The notes under the pieces: model-generated | Told to the model about the DNA's origin: nothing | Databases searched by the model: none | The model's input: the letters and a program-made list of their open reading frames with translations, nothing else | Shown: piece by piece, positions 8,301-17,601 of the stretch | Layout: the number at the start of each line of letters is the position of its first letter | How positions within the stretch are numbered: position 1 is the stretch's first letter | Made by a program: the position numbers and the translations under genes | DNA from: Knoellia koreensis | Lineage (GTDB): Bacteria > Actinomycetota > Actinomycetes > Actinomycetales > Dermatophilaceae | Direction of reading: 5' to 3' | DNA length: 64,000 nucleotides | Assembly: GCF_013041615.1 (NCBI RefSeq) | Contig: NZ_JABEPQ010000005.1 | Coordinates: forward strand, 124,001-188,000

Positions 8301-9221
8301 TCAGGCCGTGAAGGTGCGGCCGGTCAGGCGTTCGTAGGCCTCGACGTACTTGGCCCGCGTCTTCTCGAGCACGTCCTGCGGCATGGGCGGCGGCGCGTCG
8401 CCGGAGTCCTTGTCCCAACCGCTCGCCGGCGACAGCAGCCACTCGCGGACGAACTCCTTGTCGAACGACGGCTGCGTGTGGCCCGGCTCCCACTGGTCGG
8501 CGGGCCAGAACCGCGACGAGTCCGGCGTCAGCACCTCGTCGGCGAGCACCAATCCGTCGGGAGCCGACGCGTCCAGCCCGAACTCCACCTTGGTGTCGGC
8601 GATGAGTATGCCGCGCTCGCTCGCGATCTCGTTGCCACGAGCCAGGATTCGCGTCGTCAGGTCGTTCGCCCGCGCGGCGGTCTCCTCACCCACGGCAGCC
8701 ACCACGTCGGCATACGACATCGGCTGGTCATGTTCGCCCTGGGGCGCCTTGGTCGACGGGGTGAACACGGGCGACGGCAGCCGCGACCCGTCGACGAGGC
8801 CCTCGGGCAGCTCGACGCCGCTGACGTGGCCGTCCGCCTTGTACTCCCGCAGCCCGCCGCCAGTGAGGTAGGCGCGGGCAACGCACTCGACGGGGAGCAT
8901 CGACAGCTTGCGCACGAGGACCGCGCGCCCTGCGACCTCGTCCGGCACGTCGGTCGACACGACGTGGTTGGGCACGACGTCGGCCAGTTGCTCGAACCAC
9001 CACAGCGACAGCTGGGTCAGGACGGCGCCCTTGTCGGGGACCGGCGTCGCGAGGATGTGGTCGAAGGCCGAGATCCGGTCACTCGCCACGAGCAGCAGCT
9101 GGTCGTCGCGCGCTTCCCCGGTCGCCGGGTCGAGCGGCGCGTAGAGGTCGCGGACCTTGCCGGAGTAGACGTGCGCGTAGCCGGGCAGCGCCGGCGGGGC
9201 GTCGAGCTGGGAGGACGTCAT
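8301..9221 (-). CDS. purC: Phosphoribosylaminoimidazole-succinocarboxamide synthase
   Basis: 306 residues, of the longer (about 300-residue) SAICAR synthase class. It joins CAIR and aspartate with ATP, step 7 of purine synthesis. Recognisable segments are HVYSGKVRDLYAPL (phosphate-binding N-terminus), LLVASDRISAFD, ECVARAYLTGGGLREY, and the aspartate-site region LIADTKVEFGLD with LADEVLTPDSSRFW. A GGGAGG ribosome site precedes the ATG. It sits on the same strand as purSQL, separated from it by the antitoxin locus. Confidence 0.97.
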   Translation of the reverse strand: MTSSQLDAPPALPGYAHVYSGKVRDLYAPLDPATGEARDDQLLLVASDRISAFDHILATPVPDKGAVLTQLSLWWFEQLADVVPNHVVSTDVPDEVAGRAVLVRKLSMLPVECVARAYLTGGGLREYKADGHVSGVELPEGLVDGSRLPSPVFTPSTKAPQGEHDQPMSYADVVAAVGEETAARANDLTTRILARGNEIASERGILIADTKVEFGLDASAPDGLVLADEVLTPDSSRFWPADQWEPGHTQPSFDKEFVREWLLSPASGWDKDSGDAPPPMPQDVLEKTRAKYVEAYERLTGRTFTA

Positions 9222-9263
9222 GGCGCCATCCTCCCAGCCGAGCCCACGAACGCGAGGGGCGGC

Positions 9264-10508
9264 TCAGCTGCGTCCGTAGACCAGTCGCAGGAGGTCGGTG
9301 ACGGCCGCGTCGGACAGGGCCTCAGGAGTGGGACCGGACTTCGGCCGGAGCACGGACAGCTCCACCGAGCCGCGCTTGCCGTCGACGGCGTCGAACCGCA
9401 GCGACGTGCGCACGCCGACGTCGGTGTCACGGGTGGAGGTCCACGCCGGAAGCCCGGCCACGGTCGTGCGGGTCTCGCCGGGCTGGGGCCCCGGGTCCGT
9501 CCCGCCGACGAGCATCTCGATCCCCGGCGGGGGGTCGACCTGGTTGTCGACCGGCGTCCCGGTGAACAGCCGAGCCCCAGGACCGGACGACGCGTCGGTG
9601 GTCGTGCCGTAGTTGCCGATGTTGAGGTGGTAGGTGTCAGTCCACACCCGGAAGGCCGCCCTGCACGACTCCGGATCGCGCGAGCAGTCCCCAGTCGGCG
9701 TCGTGGAAGCCGTTCGCGTCGGAGTGCCCACCGCCACGTCGGTGTGGACCACGGCCGGCCCGAGCAGCCGGTTGAGCAGGTTCGCGACGGCATCCTCGGT
9801 CCACCACCCGGGGGCCGACACGTCGCTCGACGCCTCGTCGTACACGCTGCCGGCCGGCCCCTGGTTCGCCACGTTCAACGCCACCTCGACAGCTGGATGC
9901 CCGCCCTTGACCGGCGCCACCGACCAGGTCTCGACGCGGTTGCCGCCACCCACGCGGACCAGCCGGTCCACGGGCTCGCCGAACCCGTCGATCATCAGCT
10001 TCGTAGGCCCCTCCGGACCGCGTACCTGCCCTTCGGCGGTGAGGTCCGTGGGCGCGATGACGACCGACAGGTACACGTCCTGCCGCTGCCGGATGCTGCT
10101 CACCGTCTGCGCGAGCACCACCGTCCCCGCCTCGTAACCGGCGGCATCCTGCCGCTGCACCCTCGCCGTCGACCCGGCCACCGCCCGGGACCAGGCAGCC
10201 ACCACGTCCAGACAGCTGGTGGGTCGGTCCACACACCCCGGGTATGCCGCTGCGCTCGCCGTCGTGCCGGAGGTCGCCGCCGGGGGCGTCACGTCTGCCC
10301 GGTCGCCACCCAGCGGCGCGAGGTTCACAGCCCCCACCGCGAGGGCCGCCACCGCCGCGGCGACCCCGGCCGCACCGACCCGGCGCCGCCGCACCCGCGC
10401 ACGACCACCGGCCACGACGTCGTCAGTCGTGTAGGGGGCATCACCCAGGTCCGCGGCATACGCCTCGCGCAGCCCGTCGGGCACTCGTTCCATCGTCTCC
10501 ATTGCCAT
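9264..10508 (-). CDS. Membrane-anchored protein of unknown function, coupled to a SigE-family sigma factor
   Basis: 414 residues. A short cytoplasmic N-terminus (VPDGLREAYAADLGDAPYTTDDVV) precedes a basic stretch RVRRRRV, one membrane helix at about residues 41-62 and a large secreted domain containing conserved-looking Cys pairs (CVDRPTSC, CSRDPESC). No catalytic motif is recognised. The ATG overlaps the sigma-factor stop (TGATG), so the two are co-translated; by position it could be an anti-sigma or signal-sensing partner, but no zinc anti-sigma motif is present. Function unknown. Confidence 0.7.
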   Translation of the reverse strand: MAMETMERVPDGLREAYAADLGDAPYTTDDVVAGGRARVRRRRVGAAGVAAAVAALAVGAVNLAPLGGDRADVTPPAATSGTTASAAAYPGCVDRPTSCLDVVAAWSRAVAGSTARVQRQDAAGYEAGTVVLAQTVSSIRQRQDVYLSVVIAPTDLTAEGQVRGPEGPTKLMIDGFGEPVDRLVRVGGGNRVETWSVAPVKGGHPAVEVALNVANQGPAGSVYDEASSDVSAPGWWTEDAVANLLNRLLGPAVVHTDVAVGTPTRTASTTPTGDCSRDPESCRAAFRVWTDTYHLNIGNYGTTTDASSGPGARLFTGTPVDNQVDPPPGIEMLVGGTDPGPQPGETRTTVAGLPAWTSTRDTDVGVRTSLRFDAVDGKRGSVELSVLRPKSGPTPEALSDAAVTDLLRLVYGRS

Positions 10509-11017
10509 CACTTCCCTTGTCCGGCAACGACTTCCAGCGCTGCGCGCAGCGCGCGCAGCCCATCGCTGGTCGTGCTCTTCACGGTGCCCTCGGAGCAACC
10601 CATGAGGCGGGCCACCTCCGCGACGGGAAGGTCCTCGAGGTGTCTCAGCACGACGGCCATCCGCTGCCGTGTCGGCAGCACGGCGAGCGCCGCCCGCAGG
10701 TCGAGCCGGGCATCCACCCCGTCCGACCCCGACGAGACGACCACGTCGTGCCCCGCGTCGGCCGCGGACCGCTCGCGCTGCCACCAGTGCCGGCGCTGCT
10801 CGCTGATCAGCGAACGCACCAGCACCGTGCGGGCGTATGCGTGCGGGTCGTCGACGCCATGGATCCGTGGCCACGCGGCATACAGCTTCTCCAGCGTGGT
10901 CTGCACGAGGTCCTCGGCCCGGTGCGGGTCGCGACTCGTCGCGAGCGCCACTCGGCGCAGCCGCGGGATCGCCGCCTGCACGAACCCACGGAACTCTTCC
11001 TCGAGGTCTGCCCTCAC
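10508..11017 (-). CDS. SigE-family (SIG-alt) ECF sigma-70 factor
   Basis: 169 residues, typical of the actinobacterial SigE-family group. Region 2 is visible as FVQAAIPRLRRVALATSRDPHRAEDLVQ...LEKLYAAW, and region 4 as RQRMAVVLRHLEDLPVAEVARLMGCSEGTVKS. It should direct RNA polymerase to a small set of extracytoplasmic-stress promoters. The following gene overlaps its stop and encodes a single-pass membrane protein that may respond to or control it. A TACCGGA-like region upstream was not good enough to call a promoter. Confidence 0.92.
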   Translation of the reverse strand: MRADLEEEFRGFVQAAIPRLRRVALATSRDPHRAEDLVQTTLEKLYAAWPRIHGVDDPHAYARTVLVRSLISEQRRHWWQRERSAADAGHDVVVSSGSDGVDARLDLRAALAVLPTRQRMAVVLRHLEDLPVAEVARLMGCSEGTVKSTTSDGLRALRAALEVVAGQGK

Positions 11018-11098
11018 ACCTCACCTCCCCTTCCGGCAGTAAGGATGCGATGAGCGGCCGGGCCGGTTGGGTCAGCGTCCCACGATCGGCCCGGCTTG

Positions 11099-11118
11099 AC
11101 TTGAAGTCGGCTTCAAGT
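11099..11118. promoter_or_regulatory. Perfect palindromic operator in the promoter of an efflux pump gene
   Basis: ACTTGAAG-tcgg-CTTCAAGT. A TTGACT (-35) overlaps its left end at 11096-11101 and GAGAGT at 11121-11126 could be the -10, giving a 19-bp spacer. Long spacers with a central dyad are typical of MerR-family activated promoters. The -10 is weak, so this remains a suggestion. Confidence 0.5.
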
Positions 11119-11133
11119 TCGAGAGTGGCACTC

Positions 11134-12525
11134 GTGTCCGCTCCCACATCACCCCGCCCGTCGCTGCACGACCGCCACCACCTGCCGTTCGCGATCGGGG
11201 CAGTGGCGCTGGTGACGTTGGGTGCGTTCGAGAACCGCGCCGTCACCACCGTCCTGCCCACCGTGGCCCGCGAGCTCGACGGGCTCTGGCTGTTCGGCGC
11301 GGCGAGCGCGGCGCCCCTGGTGACGTTCGTGGTCGCCACGACCGTCGCCGGCCTGTGGGCGGACCGGAGCGGGCCGACGCGGGTCCTGTATGCCGGCATG
11401 GCCGTCTTCGTCGCGGCCGAGCTGCTCATGGGGCTGGCTCCGTCGATGGTGCCGTTCGTGGGCGGGCGTCTGCTGGGCGGCTTCGCGGAGGGGCTCTTCG
11501 ACGTGGGCCTCACCGTGCTGGTGGCCCGCGCCCTGCCCGCCGTGCTGCGACCGAAGATGTTCGCCACGTTCGCTGCGGCGTGGGTGCTGCCCTCGCTGCT
11601 GGGCCCTTCGGTCGCAGGTTTCGTGGCCGAGCAGTGGCACTGGCGGCTCGTCTTCCTCCTCGGCGTCGCACTGTTGTTGCCGGTCGCCCTCTTCCTCCGC
11701 CCCGCCATGACCCGCTCGGCCGCCACCCACGCAGTCCCGACCCCCGACGAGGCGCAGCGGCTCCGGGCGCGCCGCACGACCGGCTGGGCGCTGGTCGCCG
11801 CCACCGGGCTGGCCGCCGTCACGGCCGGAGGTTCGCTGCTCACCCGGGAGGGCTGGTTGCAGGTCACCGGCGGCGCGCTCCTCGTCGCCGGGGCCACCCT
11901 GCTCGTGCCGGCGCTGCGCGTCGTGCTGCCCGCCGGCACGCTCACGGGAGCACCCGGCATACCCGCCCTCACGGCCCTGCGCGGGCTCCTGGGTGCCGCG
12001 TTCGGCACCGCCGGCGGACTGCTCCCGCTCCTGCTCACCGAGCTGCGCGGCTACGGCCCCACCGCCGCCGGCGTCAGCCTCACCATCACCGGGGTCTTCT
12101 GGGCGGCCGGTTCCCAGCTCCAGGGGCTGCGCGCCGTCCAGGCCCGCGCGAGCGTGGTCGGGCTGCTGCGCAGCGGGTTCGCCCTCATCACCGCCGGACT
12201 CGTCGGCCCCGTGCTGCTCGCCCTCGACGCCGTCCCCGTCTGGCTCGGCCTGGCCGGCTGGGCCGTCGCCGCGACCGGCATCGGCATCACCTCACCGACG
12301 ATCAGCACGCACGTGCTCACGCTCTCGACCGAAGCCGACCAGGGGCGCAACTCCGCCGCCTCGTTCCTCGCGCCCTCGGTCACTCAGGCACTCGCCTTCG
12401 CCGCCTCCGGTGCCGCCATCGCCTGGCAGGCGCCGCACCTCACCGGCGGCCTGTTCGCCGTCGTCATGGCGGCCTGCGTGGTGATGGCCGCCGCGGCGCT
12501 CGCCCTCAGCCCGCGCGCCCGCTGA
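11134..12525 (+). CDS. MFS transporter (drug efflux type)
   Basis: 463 residues from GTG 11134; GTG 11125 and ATG 11050 are in frame, but the palindrome and putative -10 favour the later starts. About 12-14 hydrophobic helices are present. The A-type loop after helix 2 reads GLWADRSGPTRVL and helix 5 has GPSVAGFVAEQWHWRLVF, the antiporter motif C style of drug-H+ exporters. The substrate is unknown. It is transcribed divergently from the SigE-type sigma gene and converges on purD, with a shared terminator. Confidence 0.85.
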   Translation: MSAPTSPRPSLHDRHHLPFAIGAVALVTLGAFENRAVTTVLPTVARELDGLWLFGAASAAPLVTFVVATTVAGLWADRSGPTRVLYAGMAVFVAAELLMGLAPSMVPFVGGRLLGGFAEGLFDVGLTVLVARALPAVLRPKMFATFAAAWVLPSLLGPSVAGFVAEQWHWRLVFLLGVALLLPVALFLRPAMTRSAATHAVPTPDEAQRLRARRTTGWALVAATGLAAVTAGGSLLTREGWLQVTGGALLVAGATLLVPALRVVLPAGTLTGAPGIPALTALRGLLGAAFGTAGGLLPLLLTELRGYGPTAAGVSLTITGVFWAAGSQLQGLRAVQARASVVGLLRSGFALITAGLVGPVLLALDAVPVWLGLAGWAVAATGIGITSPTISTHVLTLSTEADQGRNSAASFLAPSVTQALAFAASGAAIAWQAPHLTGGLFAVVMAACVVMAAAALALSPRAR

Positions 12526-12531
12526 CCCCAC

Positions 12532-12581
12532 AGTCTTCGGAACAACTTCCACGCTGGAGCGTCGGAATTCTTCCGAAGACT
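12532..12581. terminator. Bidirectional hairpin terminator between the MFS gene and purD
   Basis: Perfect 11-bp arms AGTCTTCGGAA / TTCCGAAGACT enclose a 28-nt loop with an inner ACGCT-gg-AGCGT hairpin. It lies 7 bp after the MFS stop and 10 bp from the purD stop. Confidence 0.75.
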
Positions 12582-12591
12582 CGCAAGCGGG

Positions 12592-13875
12592 TCAGCCGAC
12601 GTGGAGCTCGTCGCGCTCGGCCGCCAGCGCGATGTCCGAGCGGTGGTGCGACCCCTCGAGCTCGACCTTCCCCACCGCCTCGTAGACCCGCTCGCGCGCC
12701 TGGCTCAGGCTGTCCCCGAGCGCCACGACCGACAGGACGCGGCCGCCCGCGGACACCAGGGTGCCGTCGCCTTCGCGGGCCGTCCCCGCGTGGAGCACGT
12801 ATGCCGTGTCGACACCGTCGACCTCACCGAGCCCGTTGATGGGGTCGCCCTTGCGGGGTTTCGCCGGGTAGCCGTCGGCCGCGACGACCACGGTCACGGC
12901 GTGCTGCGGCGACCAGTGGAGCGCACCGACACCGGCCAGCCCGCCCGTGGCGGCTGCGTGCAACAGGCCACCCAGCGGCGTCTCCAGCCGGGCCAGCACC
13001 ACCTGGGTCTCGGGGTCACCGAACCGGGCGTTGAACTCCACCACCTTCGGGCCGCGCGACGTCAGCGCCAGACCGACATAGAGGACTCCCGAGAACGGCG
13101 CACCGCGGCGGGCCATCTCGTCGACCACCGGCTGGGCCACCCGGGTCACGACCTCGTCCACCAGCGTGGGCGGAGCCCAGTCGAGGGGTGAGTAGGCCCC
13201 CATGCCGCCGGTGTTCGGCCCTTCGTCCCCGTCACCCACGCGCTTGAAGTCCTGCGCCGGTGCCAACGGGATGACGTCGGTGCCGTCGCACAGGCAGAAG
13301 AGCGACACCTCGGGCCCGTCGAGGAACTCCTCGACCACGACCCGGCCGCCCTCCTTGGCGAGACAGGCCTGCGCGTGCGCGAGCGCCTCCGCGCGGTCAT
13401 CCGTCACGACGACGCCCTTGCCGGCCGCCAGCCCGTCGTCCTTGACGACGTACGGCGCGCCCATCGTGTCGAGGGCATCGCCAACCTCCTCGACCGTCCC
13501 GCACACCCGGGCCATCGCGGTCGGCACGTCCGCCGCCGCCATGACCTCCTTCGCGAAGGCCTTGCTGCCCTCGAGCTGCGCGGCCGCCGCCGACGGCCCG
13601 AAGACGGTGAACCCCGCCGCCGAGACGACATCGGCCACACCGGCCACGAGCGGCGCCTCCGGACCGATGACGACGAGGTCCACGGAGTGCCGCCGGGCGA
13701 GCTCGACGACACCCTCGGCGTCCTCCACCCCACCGGGCAGCGGTTCGCACAGGGCGACCGCGTCCATGCCCGGGTTGCCCGGCGCCACGATCACGGCGTC
13801 GACCGCCTGGTCGGCGCCCAGGGCCTTGACGATGGCGTGCTCACGGGCACCAGATCCGATGACGAGAACCTTCAC
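12592..13875 (-). CDS. purD: Phosphoribosylamine-glycine ligase (GARS)
   Basis: 427 residues from GTG 13875. ATP-grasp enzyme that ligates glycine to phosphoribosylamine, step 2 of purine synthesis. Family landmarks: MKVLVIGSGAREHAIVKAL at the N-terminus, APGNPGM, GPEAPLVAGVAD, PYVVKDDGLAAGKGVVV (ATP-grasp phosphate loop), HKR-like AQDFKRVGDGDEGPNTGGMG, and NARFGDPETQ near the metal site. There is no ribosome site; a TACGCT box seven bases before the GTG suggests a leaderless message. Confidence 0.96.
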   Translation of the reverse strand: MKVLVIGSGAREHAIVKALGADQAVDAVIVAPGNPGMDAVALCEPLPGGVEDAEGVVELARRHSVDLVVIGPEAPLVAGVADVVSAAGFTVFGPSAAAAQLEGSKAFAKEVMAAADVPTAMARVCGTVEEVGDALDTMGAPYVVKDDGLAAGKGVVVTDDRAEALAHAQACLAKEGGRVVVEEFLDGPEVSLFCLCDGTDVIPLAPAQDFKRVGDGDEGPNTGGMGAYSPLDWAPPTLVDEVVTRVAQPVVDEMARRGAPFSGVLYVGLALTSRGPKVVEFNARFGDPETQVVLARLETPLGGLLHAAATGGLAGVGALHWSPQHAVTVVVAADGYPAKPRKGDPINGLGEVDGVDTAYVLHAGTAREGDGTLVSAGGRVLSVVALGDSLSQARERVYEAVGKVELEGSHHRSDIALAAERDELHVG

Positions 13876-13882
13876 GGGCGCC

Positions 13883-13888
13883 AGCGTA
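13883..13888 (-). promoter_or_regulatory. Candidate leaderless -10 box of purD
   Basis: TACGCT on the minus strand, exactly 7 nt before the purD GTG. This geometry recurs throughout the window. Confidence 0.5.
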
Positions 13889-13955
13889 TTGGCGACCGGC
13901 CCCGGTCGGCGCACGCGGGCGGCATACCGGACGGACAGGGCCGCCAGACGAAGAA

Positions 13956-14005
13956 GCGCGGCGTCCCTGGGAGGCAGGGGGGACATTCTCCCGGGGACGC
14001 CGCGC
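13956..14005. repeat. Large hairpin between divergent purD and a LuxR-type gene
   Basis: Arms 13956-13973 and 13988-14005, 18 bp each with one mismatch (core GCGCGGCGTCCC / GGGACGCCGCGC), 14-nt loop. It lies upstream of both neighbouring genes and outside either predicted coding sequence, so it is not an ordinary terminator of them. The rest of 13876-14166 contains one CGGCATAC word and no gene. Confidence 0.7.
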
Positions 14006-14166
14006 AGCCAACGTGCGGTCGCCCGGCGGGGGAAACCTGCAACCAAGCACGCGGGTCGACGTGGTCGACTGGTCCAAGGTTGTACTACCAACTGCCCGCG
14101 AGTAAAGAGCAAAAGTGGCGGGCTCACGTCATTGACGGATATACGCCAGCGCCGGACCATGGACGG

Positions 14167-15249
14167 GTGGCGAGAGCGAAGGGCGACCGGTCGGCGACCG
14201 GCCAGCAGGGCGGCCACCGCGCCTCGTCCGCAGGCGGGTCCGGCGCAGACGCGGACCCACCTCTTCCCCGCACGTCGGCCCTCGACCTCACGGACTCGGC
14301 CCTCGAGCAGGCCGTGACCCGGGTGTTCCTGGCCGTCGTCCAGCACCCCGACCCGACCCGGGCCCTGCTCGTCGCCCAAGGGCTCGAGACCGAGCTGGTC
14401 GACCGGTCGCTGGAGGTGCTCTCGGCTCGCGGGCTGGTCCGCCTCCACGGTGGCGGGCACATCGAGGTCGTCCCCCCGGATGTCTCGCTGCCCGCCCTGG
14501 CGATGAGCTACGAGCGGCGGGCACGCGAAACCCGTTCCGCCGCACACGAACTCGCGCAAGTCTTCTTCCACGCCCGAGCGTCGCGCCGGACCCAGGACAC
14601 CAGCGCCATCCAGGTCCTCACGTCGCTCGACGAGGTCTCGTCCGCCACCTCCGAGGCGGTCGCCACGGCCACCGAGCAGATCCGCTCGTTCCGCACGATG
14701 TCCCCCCGCACCCGCGCCGTGATCGACTCGCCGCTGCACTCCCACTCGGCGCCGACCCTGGGACCGGACGGCACGCCACTGCCCTGCTACGCGGTCTTCG
14801 ACCCGGCGATCCTCGAGGCCGACAACATCCTCGCGGTGCTGCGCGCCCGCGAGGAGGGCGGCGAGCTGGCGCGGTTCAGCAACGCTGTGCCGTTCTCGGC
14901 GATCATCGTCGACGACACGGCCGCGGTGGTCGACCTGAGCGAGTTCGACGGCACGGGCTACGGCTCCCTGTTCGTCCGCAGCCGGCCCGCGGTGCTGGGG
15001 CTGATCTCCCTCTTCGACCGCCTGTGGGAGCTGGGGCATCCCCTCGACCAGTCCGCCGCCCGCGCGAGCCGCCACGACCAGACCATCCTGTCGATGCTGG
15101 CGACGGGCGTGACCGACGCGACCATCGCCCGACAGGTCGGCATCTCCCAGCGCACCGTCGAGCGACGGGTGCGCGCCCTCATGGACGAGCTCGGCGCCAA
15201 CACCAGGTTCCAGGCCGGGGTGCTGGCCGCGCGCCGCGGCCTGTTGTGA
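14167..15249 (+). CDS. LuxR-type transcriptional regulator with TrmB-like N-terminal domain
   Basis: 360 residues from GTG 14167. After a low-complexity N-terminus, residues about 40-110 resemble a TrmB winged-helix domain (VAQGLETELVDRSLEVLSARGLV). The middle part is helical and sensor-like; the C-terminus is a GerE/LuxR helix-turn-helix (LATGVTDATIARQVGISQRTVERRVRALMDELGANTRFQ). Such orphan regulators are abundant in this family of actinobacteria. A shorter paralogue-like gene lies at 20053-20862. The ligand and targets are unknown. It faces away from purD. Confidence 0.85.
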   Translation: MARAKGDRSATGQQGGHRASSAGGSGADADPPLPRTSALDLTDSALEQAVTRVFLAVVQHPDPTRALLVAQGLETELVDRSLEVLSARGLVRLHGGGHIEVVPPDVSLPALAMSYERRARETRSAAHELAQVFFHARASRRTQDTSAIQVLTSLDEVSSATSEAVATATEQIRSFRTMSPRTRAVIDSPLHSHSAPTLGPDGTPLPCYAVFDPAILEADNILAVLRAREEGGELARFSNAVPFSAIIVDDTAAVVDLSEFDGTGYGSLFVRSRPAVLGLISLFDRLWELGHPLDQSAARASRHDQTILSMLATGVTDATIARQVGISQRTVERRVRALMDELGANTRFQAGVLAARRGLL

Positions 15250-15345
15250 GAGGTATGCCGTCCGGGTGCCGGGATGTGCGCCGGTGCGCCATGGTGCGCG
15301 GTTAGACTCGTGCGTTCGCGCAAGGGACGAGCAGAAAGACCACCT

Positions 15346-17601
15346 GTGACCGCAGCCGACAGCTCGGGTCGTCGGGCCACCTCTGCCGAGGTGGCCCGCG
15401 AGATCGCCACCGAGCAAGCCCACGTCGACCTCGTCTACGCCGAGCTCGCCAAGGCCCAGGCTCGTGCCGGGCTCGTCGAGGCAGACGGTCTCGCCCGCGG
15501 CCGCACGGACCGCACCGGCGACGTCCGCGACGAGGAGCTCACCGGCCTCTTCGAACGAGATGCGTTGGTGTTCAACGCTGCCCGTCGTCGCTCAACCCTT
15601 GACACGCAGTACGAAGGGCTCGTCTTCGGGCGCCTGGACCTCGACCACGCGCTGGGCAAGGACGACGCGCAGCCCGACCGCGAGGTCCGCTACATCGGCC
15701 GGCTCGGCGTCCGCGACGACGACTACGAGCCGCTGGTCGTCGACTGGCGCGCCCCGGCGGCCTCCGCGTTCTACCGCGCGACGCCGGTGGAGCCGATGGA
15801 CGTGGTGCGTCGGCGCGTCCTGCGCTGCAAAGGCCCCGACGTCGTCGGCGTCGAGGACGACCTCATGGTCACCGACCCGCCAGACGACCTGGTCGTGGTC
15901 GGTGACGGTGCACTGCTCGCCGCCCTCACCCGCAGCCGCGGCGCGCAGATGCGCGACATCGTCGCCACCATCCAGCGCCACCAGGACGAGGCGATCCGGG
16001 CCCCCGCCCGCGGCATCACCGAGATCACCGGCGGCCCTGGCACGGGCAAGACGGTCGTGGCGCTGCACCGCGCGGCCTACCTGCTCTACTCCGACCGGCG
16101 CCGGTTCGAGTCCGGCGGCATCCTCGTCGTCGGCCCCTCAGCTGCCTACACGGCATACATCGAGCGCGTCCTGCCCTCGCTCGGCGAGGAGTCGGTGACG
16201 TTGCGCTCGCTCGGTGACGTCGTCGACGGCGTCACCGCGACGCGGCTCGACAGCCCCGAGCTCGCGGCAACCAAGGGGTCACTGCGGATCCGCCGGTTGC
16301 TGTCCCGAGCCGCCGGTGGACGCGTGCCGGACGGGCCGACGGAGTTCCGCGCCTTCGTGGCGGGCAAGGCGGTGCGGGTCGACACCAGGACGCTGGACCG
16401 GATCCGCAGCCAGGTGCTGCGCAACCACCAGCGCAACCTGGCCCGGGGCGCCGTCGAGGCCGCGCTGGGCGAGGCCGCCTGGGCGAGCGTGCGCGAGGGC
16501 GACAAGGCCGAGTTCATGGACCGCTTCGACGGCCACCTCGAGGTCGAGGCGTTCCTCGACCGGTGGTGGCCGCAGGTCGACCCGCGCGAGGTGCTGCTCT
16601 GGCTCGCCGCGCCCGAGCTCGCCCTGCGGCACGGGCAGGGCGCGATCAGCCCCGAAGAGGCCGAAGCCTTCTCCGCGTCGATGCGCGAGGCGCTGGCCGA
16701 AGGCACCTGGTCGGTGGCCGACGTCGCCCTCATCGACGACCTGGCCGCGCGGCTGGGGCCGGTGCAGGACGCGCCGGCCGAGGAGCGTGGCTTCTACGAG
16801 ATCGAGGAGCTCGAGGACGTCTCGCAGTTCGGGGTGGCCGAGGTGGGCGGCGGGCGCGCCGCCCGTCGTGCCGGCGGTGGGGTCGAGCGCCAGTCCGCCG
16901 ACCCGCGCGAACGTCTCCTGCAGGGCCGGATCGGCACCCCCGGCGAGTACGCCCACGTCCTCGTCGACGAGGCGCAGGACCTCTCACCCATGCAGTGGCG
17001 GATGCTCGGTCGCCGGGGTCGCTACTCGTCGTGGACCGTCGTGGGTGATGCCGCGCAGGCGTCCTGGGGCGATGCGGCCGAGGCGGCGCGCGCCCGGGAC
17101 GAGGCCTTCGGCACCCAGCCGCGACGCGACTTCCACATGGACACCAACTACCGCAACGCCCGCGAGATCTTCGACTACGCGGCCCGCGTCGTCCGCGAGC
17201 AGGTGCCGGACGCCGACATCCCCCACGCGGTGCGCGAGACGGGCGTCGACCCGGTCGAGGTGACCGCCCGCGCGGCGGACGTCCGCACCGCCGTGGCGTC
17301 GGCGGTCGAGGGCCTCCTCGACGAGGTCGAGGGCTCGATCGCGGTCGTGACGCCCAGCCGGTATGCCGCGGAGCTGGCCGCCGTGGGCGAGGAGACGGGG
17401 CGTGTGGTCGTCGTCGATCCCATGTCCACCAAGGGGCTCGAGTACGACGCGACGGTCATCGTCGACCCGGACGAGATCGTCCGCGAGTCGCCGGGCGGCA
17501 TCCGGGTCCTCTACGTCGCGCTCACCCGCGCCGCCCACCGCATGACCCTGGTCCACCTCGACCAGAACGGCGACCAGGCGGGCGACCCGCCGCGCGACTG
17601 A
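15346..17601 (+). CDS. helD: HelD-like superfamily 1 ATPase, RNA polymerase recycling factor
   Basis: 751 residues from GTG 15346. The N-terminal coiled-coil arm (SAEVAREIATEQAHVDLVYAEL) is the part that enters the RNA polymerase channel in characterised HelD proteins. The ATPase core has Walker A GGPGTGKTVV at about residues 229-238, Walker B HVLVDEAQDLSPMQW near 535, and the motif VI region VLYVALTRAAHRMTL. HelD removes stalled RNA polymerase from DNA and, in some actinobacteria, gives rifampicin tolerance. A TAGACT box lies at 15303-15308. The gene is transcribed alone. Confidence 0.9.
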   Translation: MTAADSSGRRATSAEVAREIATEQAHVDLVYAELAKAQARAGLVEADGLARGRTDRTGDVRDEELTGLFERDALVFNAARRRSTLDTQYEGLVFGRLDLDHALGKDDAQPDREVRYIGRLGVRDDDYEPLVVDWRAPAASAFYRATPVEPMDVVRRRVLRCKGPDVVGVEDDLMVTDPPDDLVVVGDGALLAALTRSRGAQMRDIVATIQRHQDEAIRAPARGITEITGGPGTGKTVVALHRAAYLLYSDRRRFESGGILVVGPSAAYTAYIERVLPSLGEESVTLRSLGDVVDGVTATRLDSPELAATKGSLRIRRLLSRAAGGRVPDGPTEFRAFVAGKAVRVDTRTLDRIRSQVLRNHQRNLARGAVEAALGEAAWASVREGDKAEFMDRFDGHLEVEAFLDRWWPQVDPREVLLWLAAPELALRHGQGAISPEEAEAFSASMREALAEGTWSVADVALIDDLAARLGPVQDAPAEERGFYEIEELEDVSQFGVAEVGGGRAARRAGGGVERQSADPRERLLQGRIGTPGEYAHVLVDEAQDLSPMQWRMLGRRGRYSSWTVVGDAAQASWGDAAEAARARDEAFGTQPRRDFHMDTNYRNAREIFDYAARVVREQVPDADIPHAVRETGVDPVEVTARAADVRTAVASAVEGLLDEVEGSIAVVTPSRYAAELAAVGEETGRVVVVDPMSTKGLEYDATVIVDPDEIVRESPGGIRVLYVALTRAAHRMTLVHLDQNGDQAGDPPRD

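Noticed and set aside
8284-8493. Longer N-terminus for the RHH antitoxin running into purC
   Set aside because: It would overlap purC, cross the dyad operator and add sequence unlike any RHH protein.
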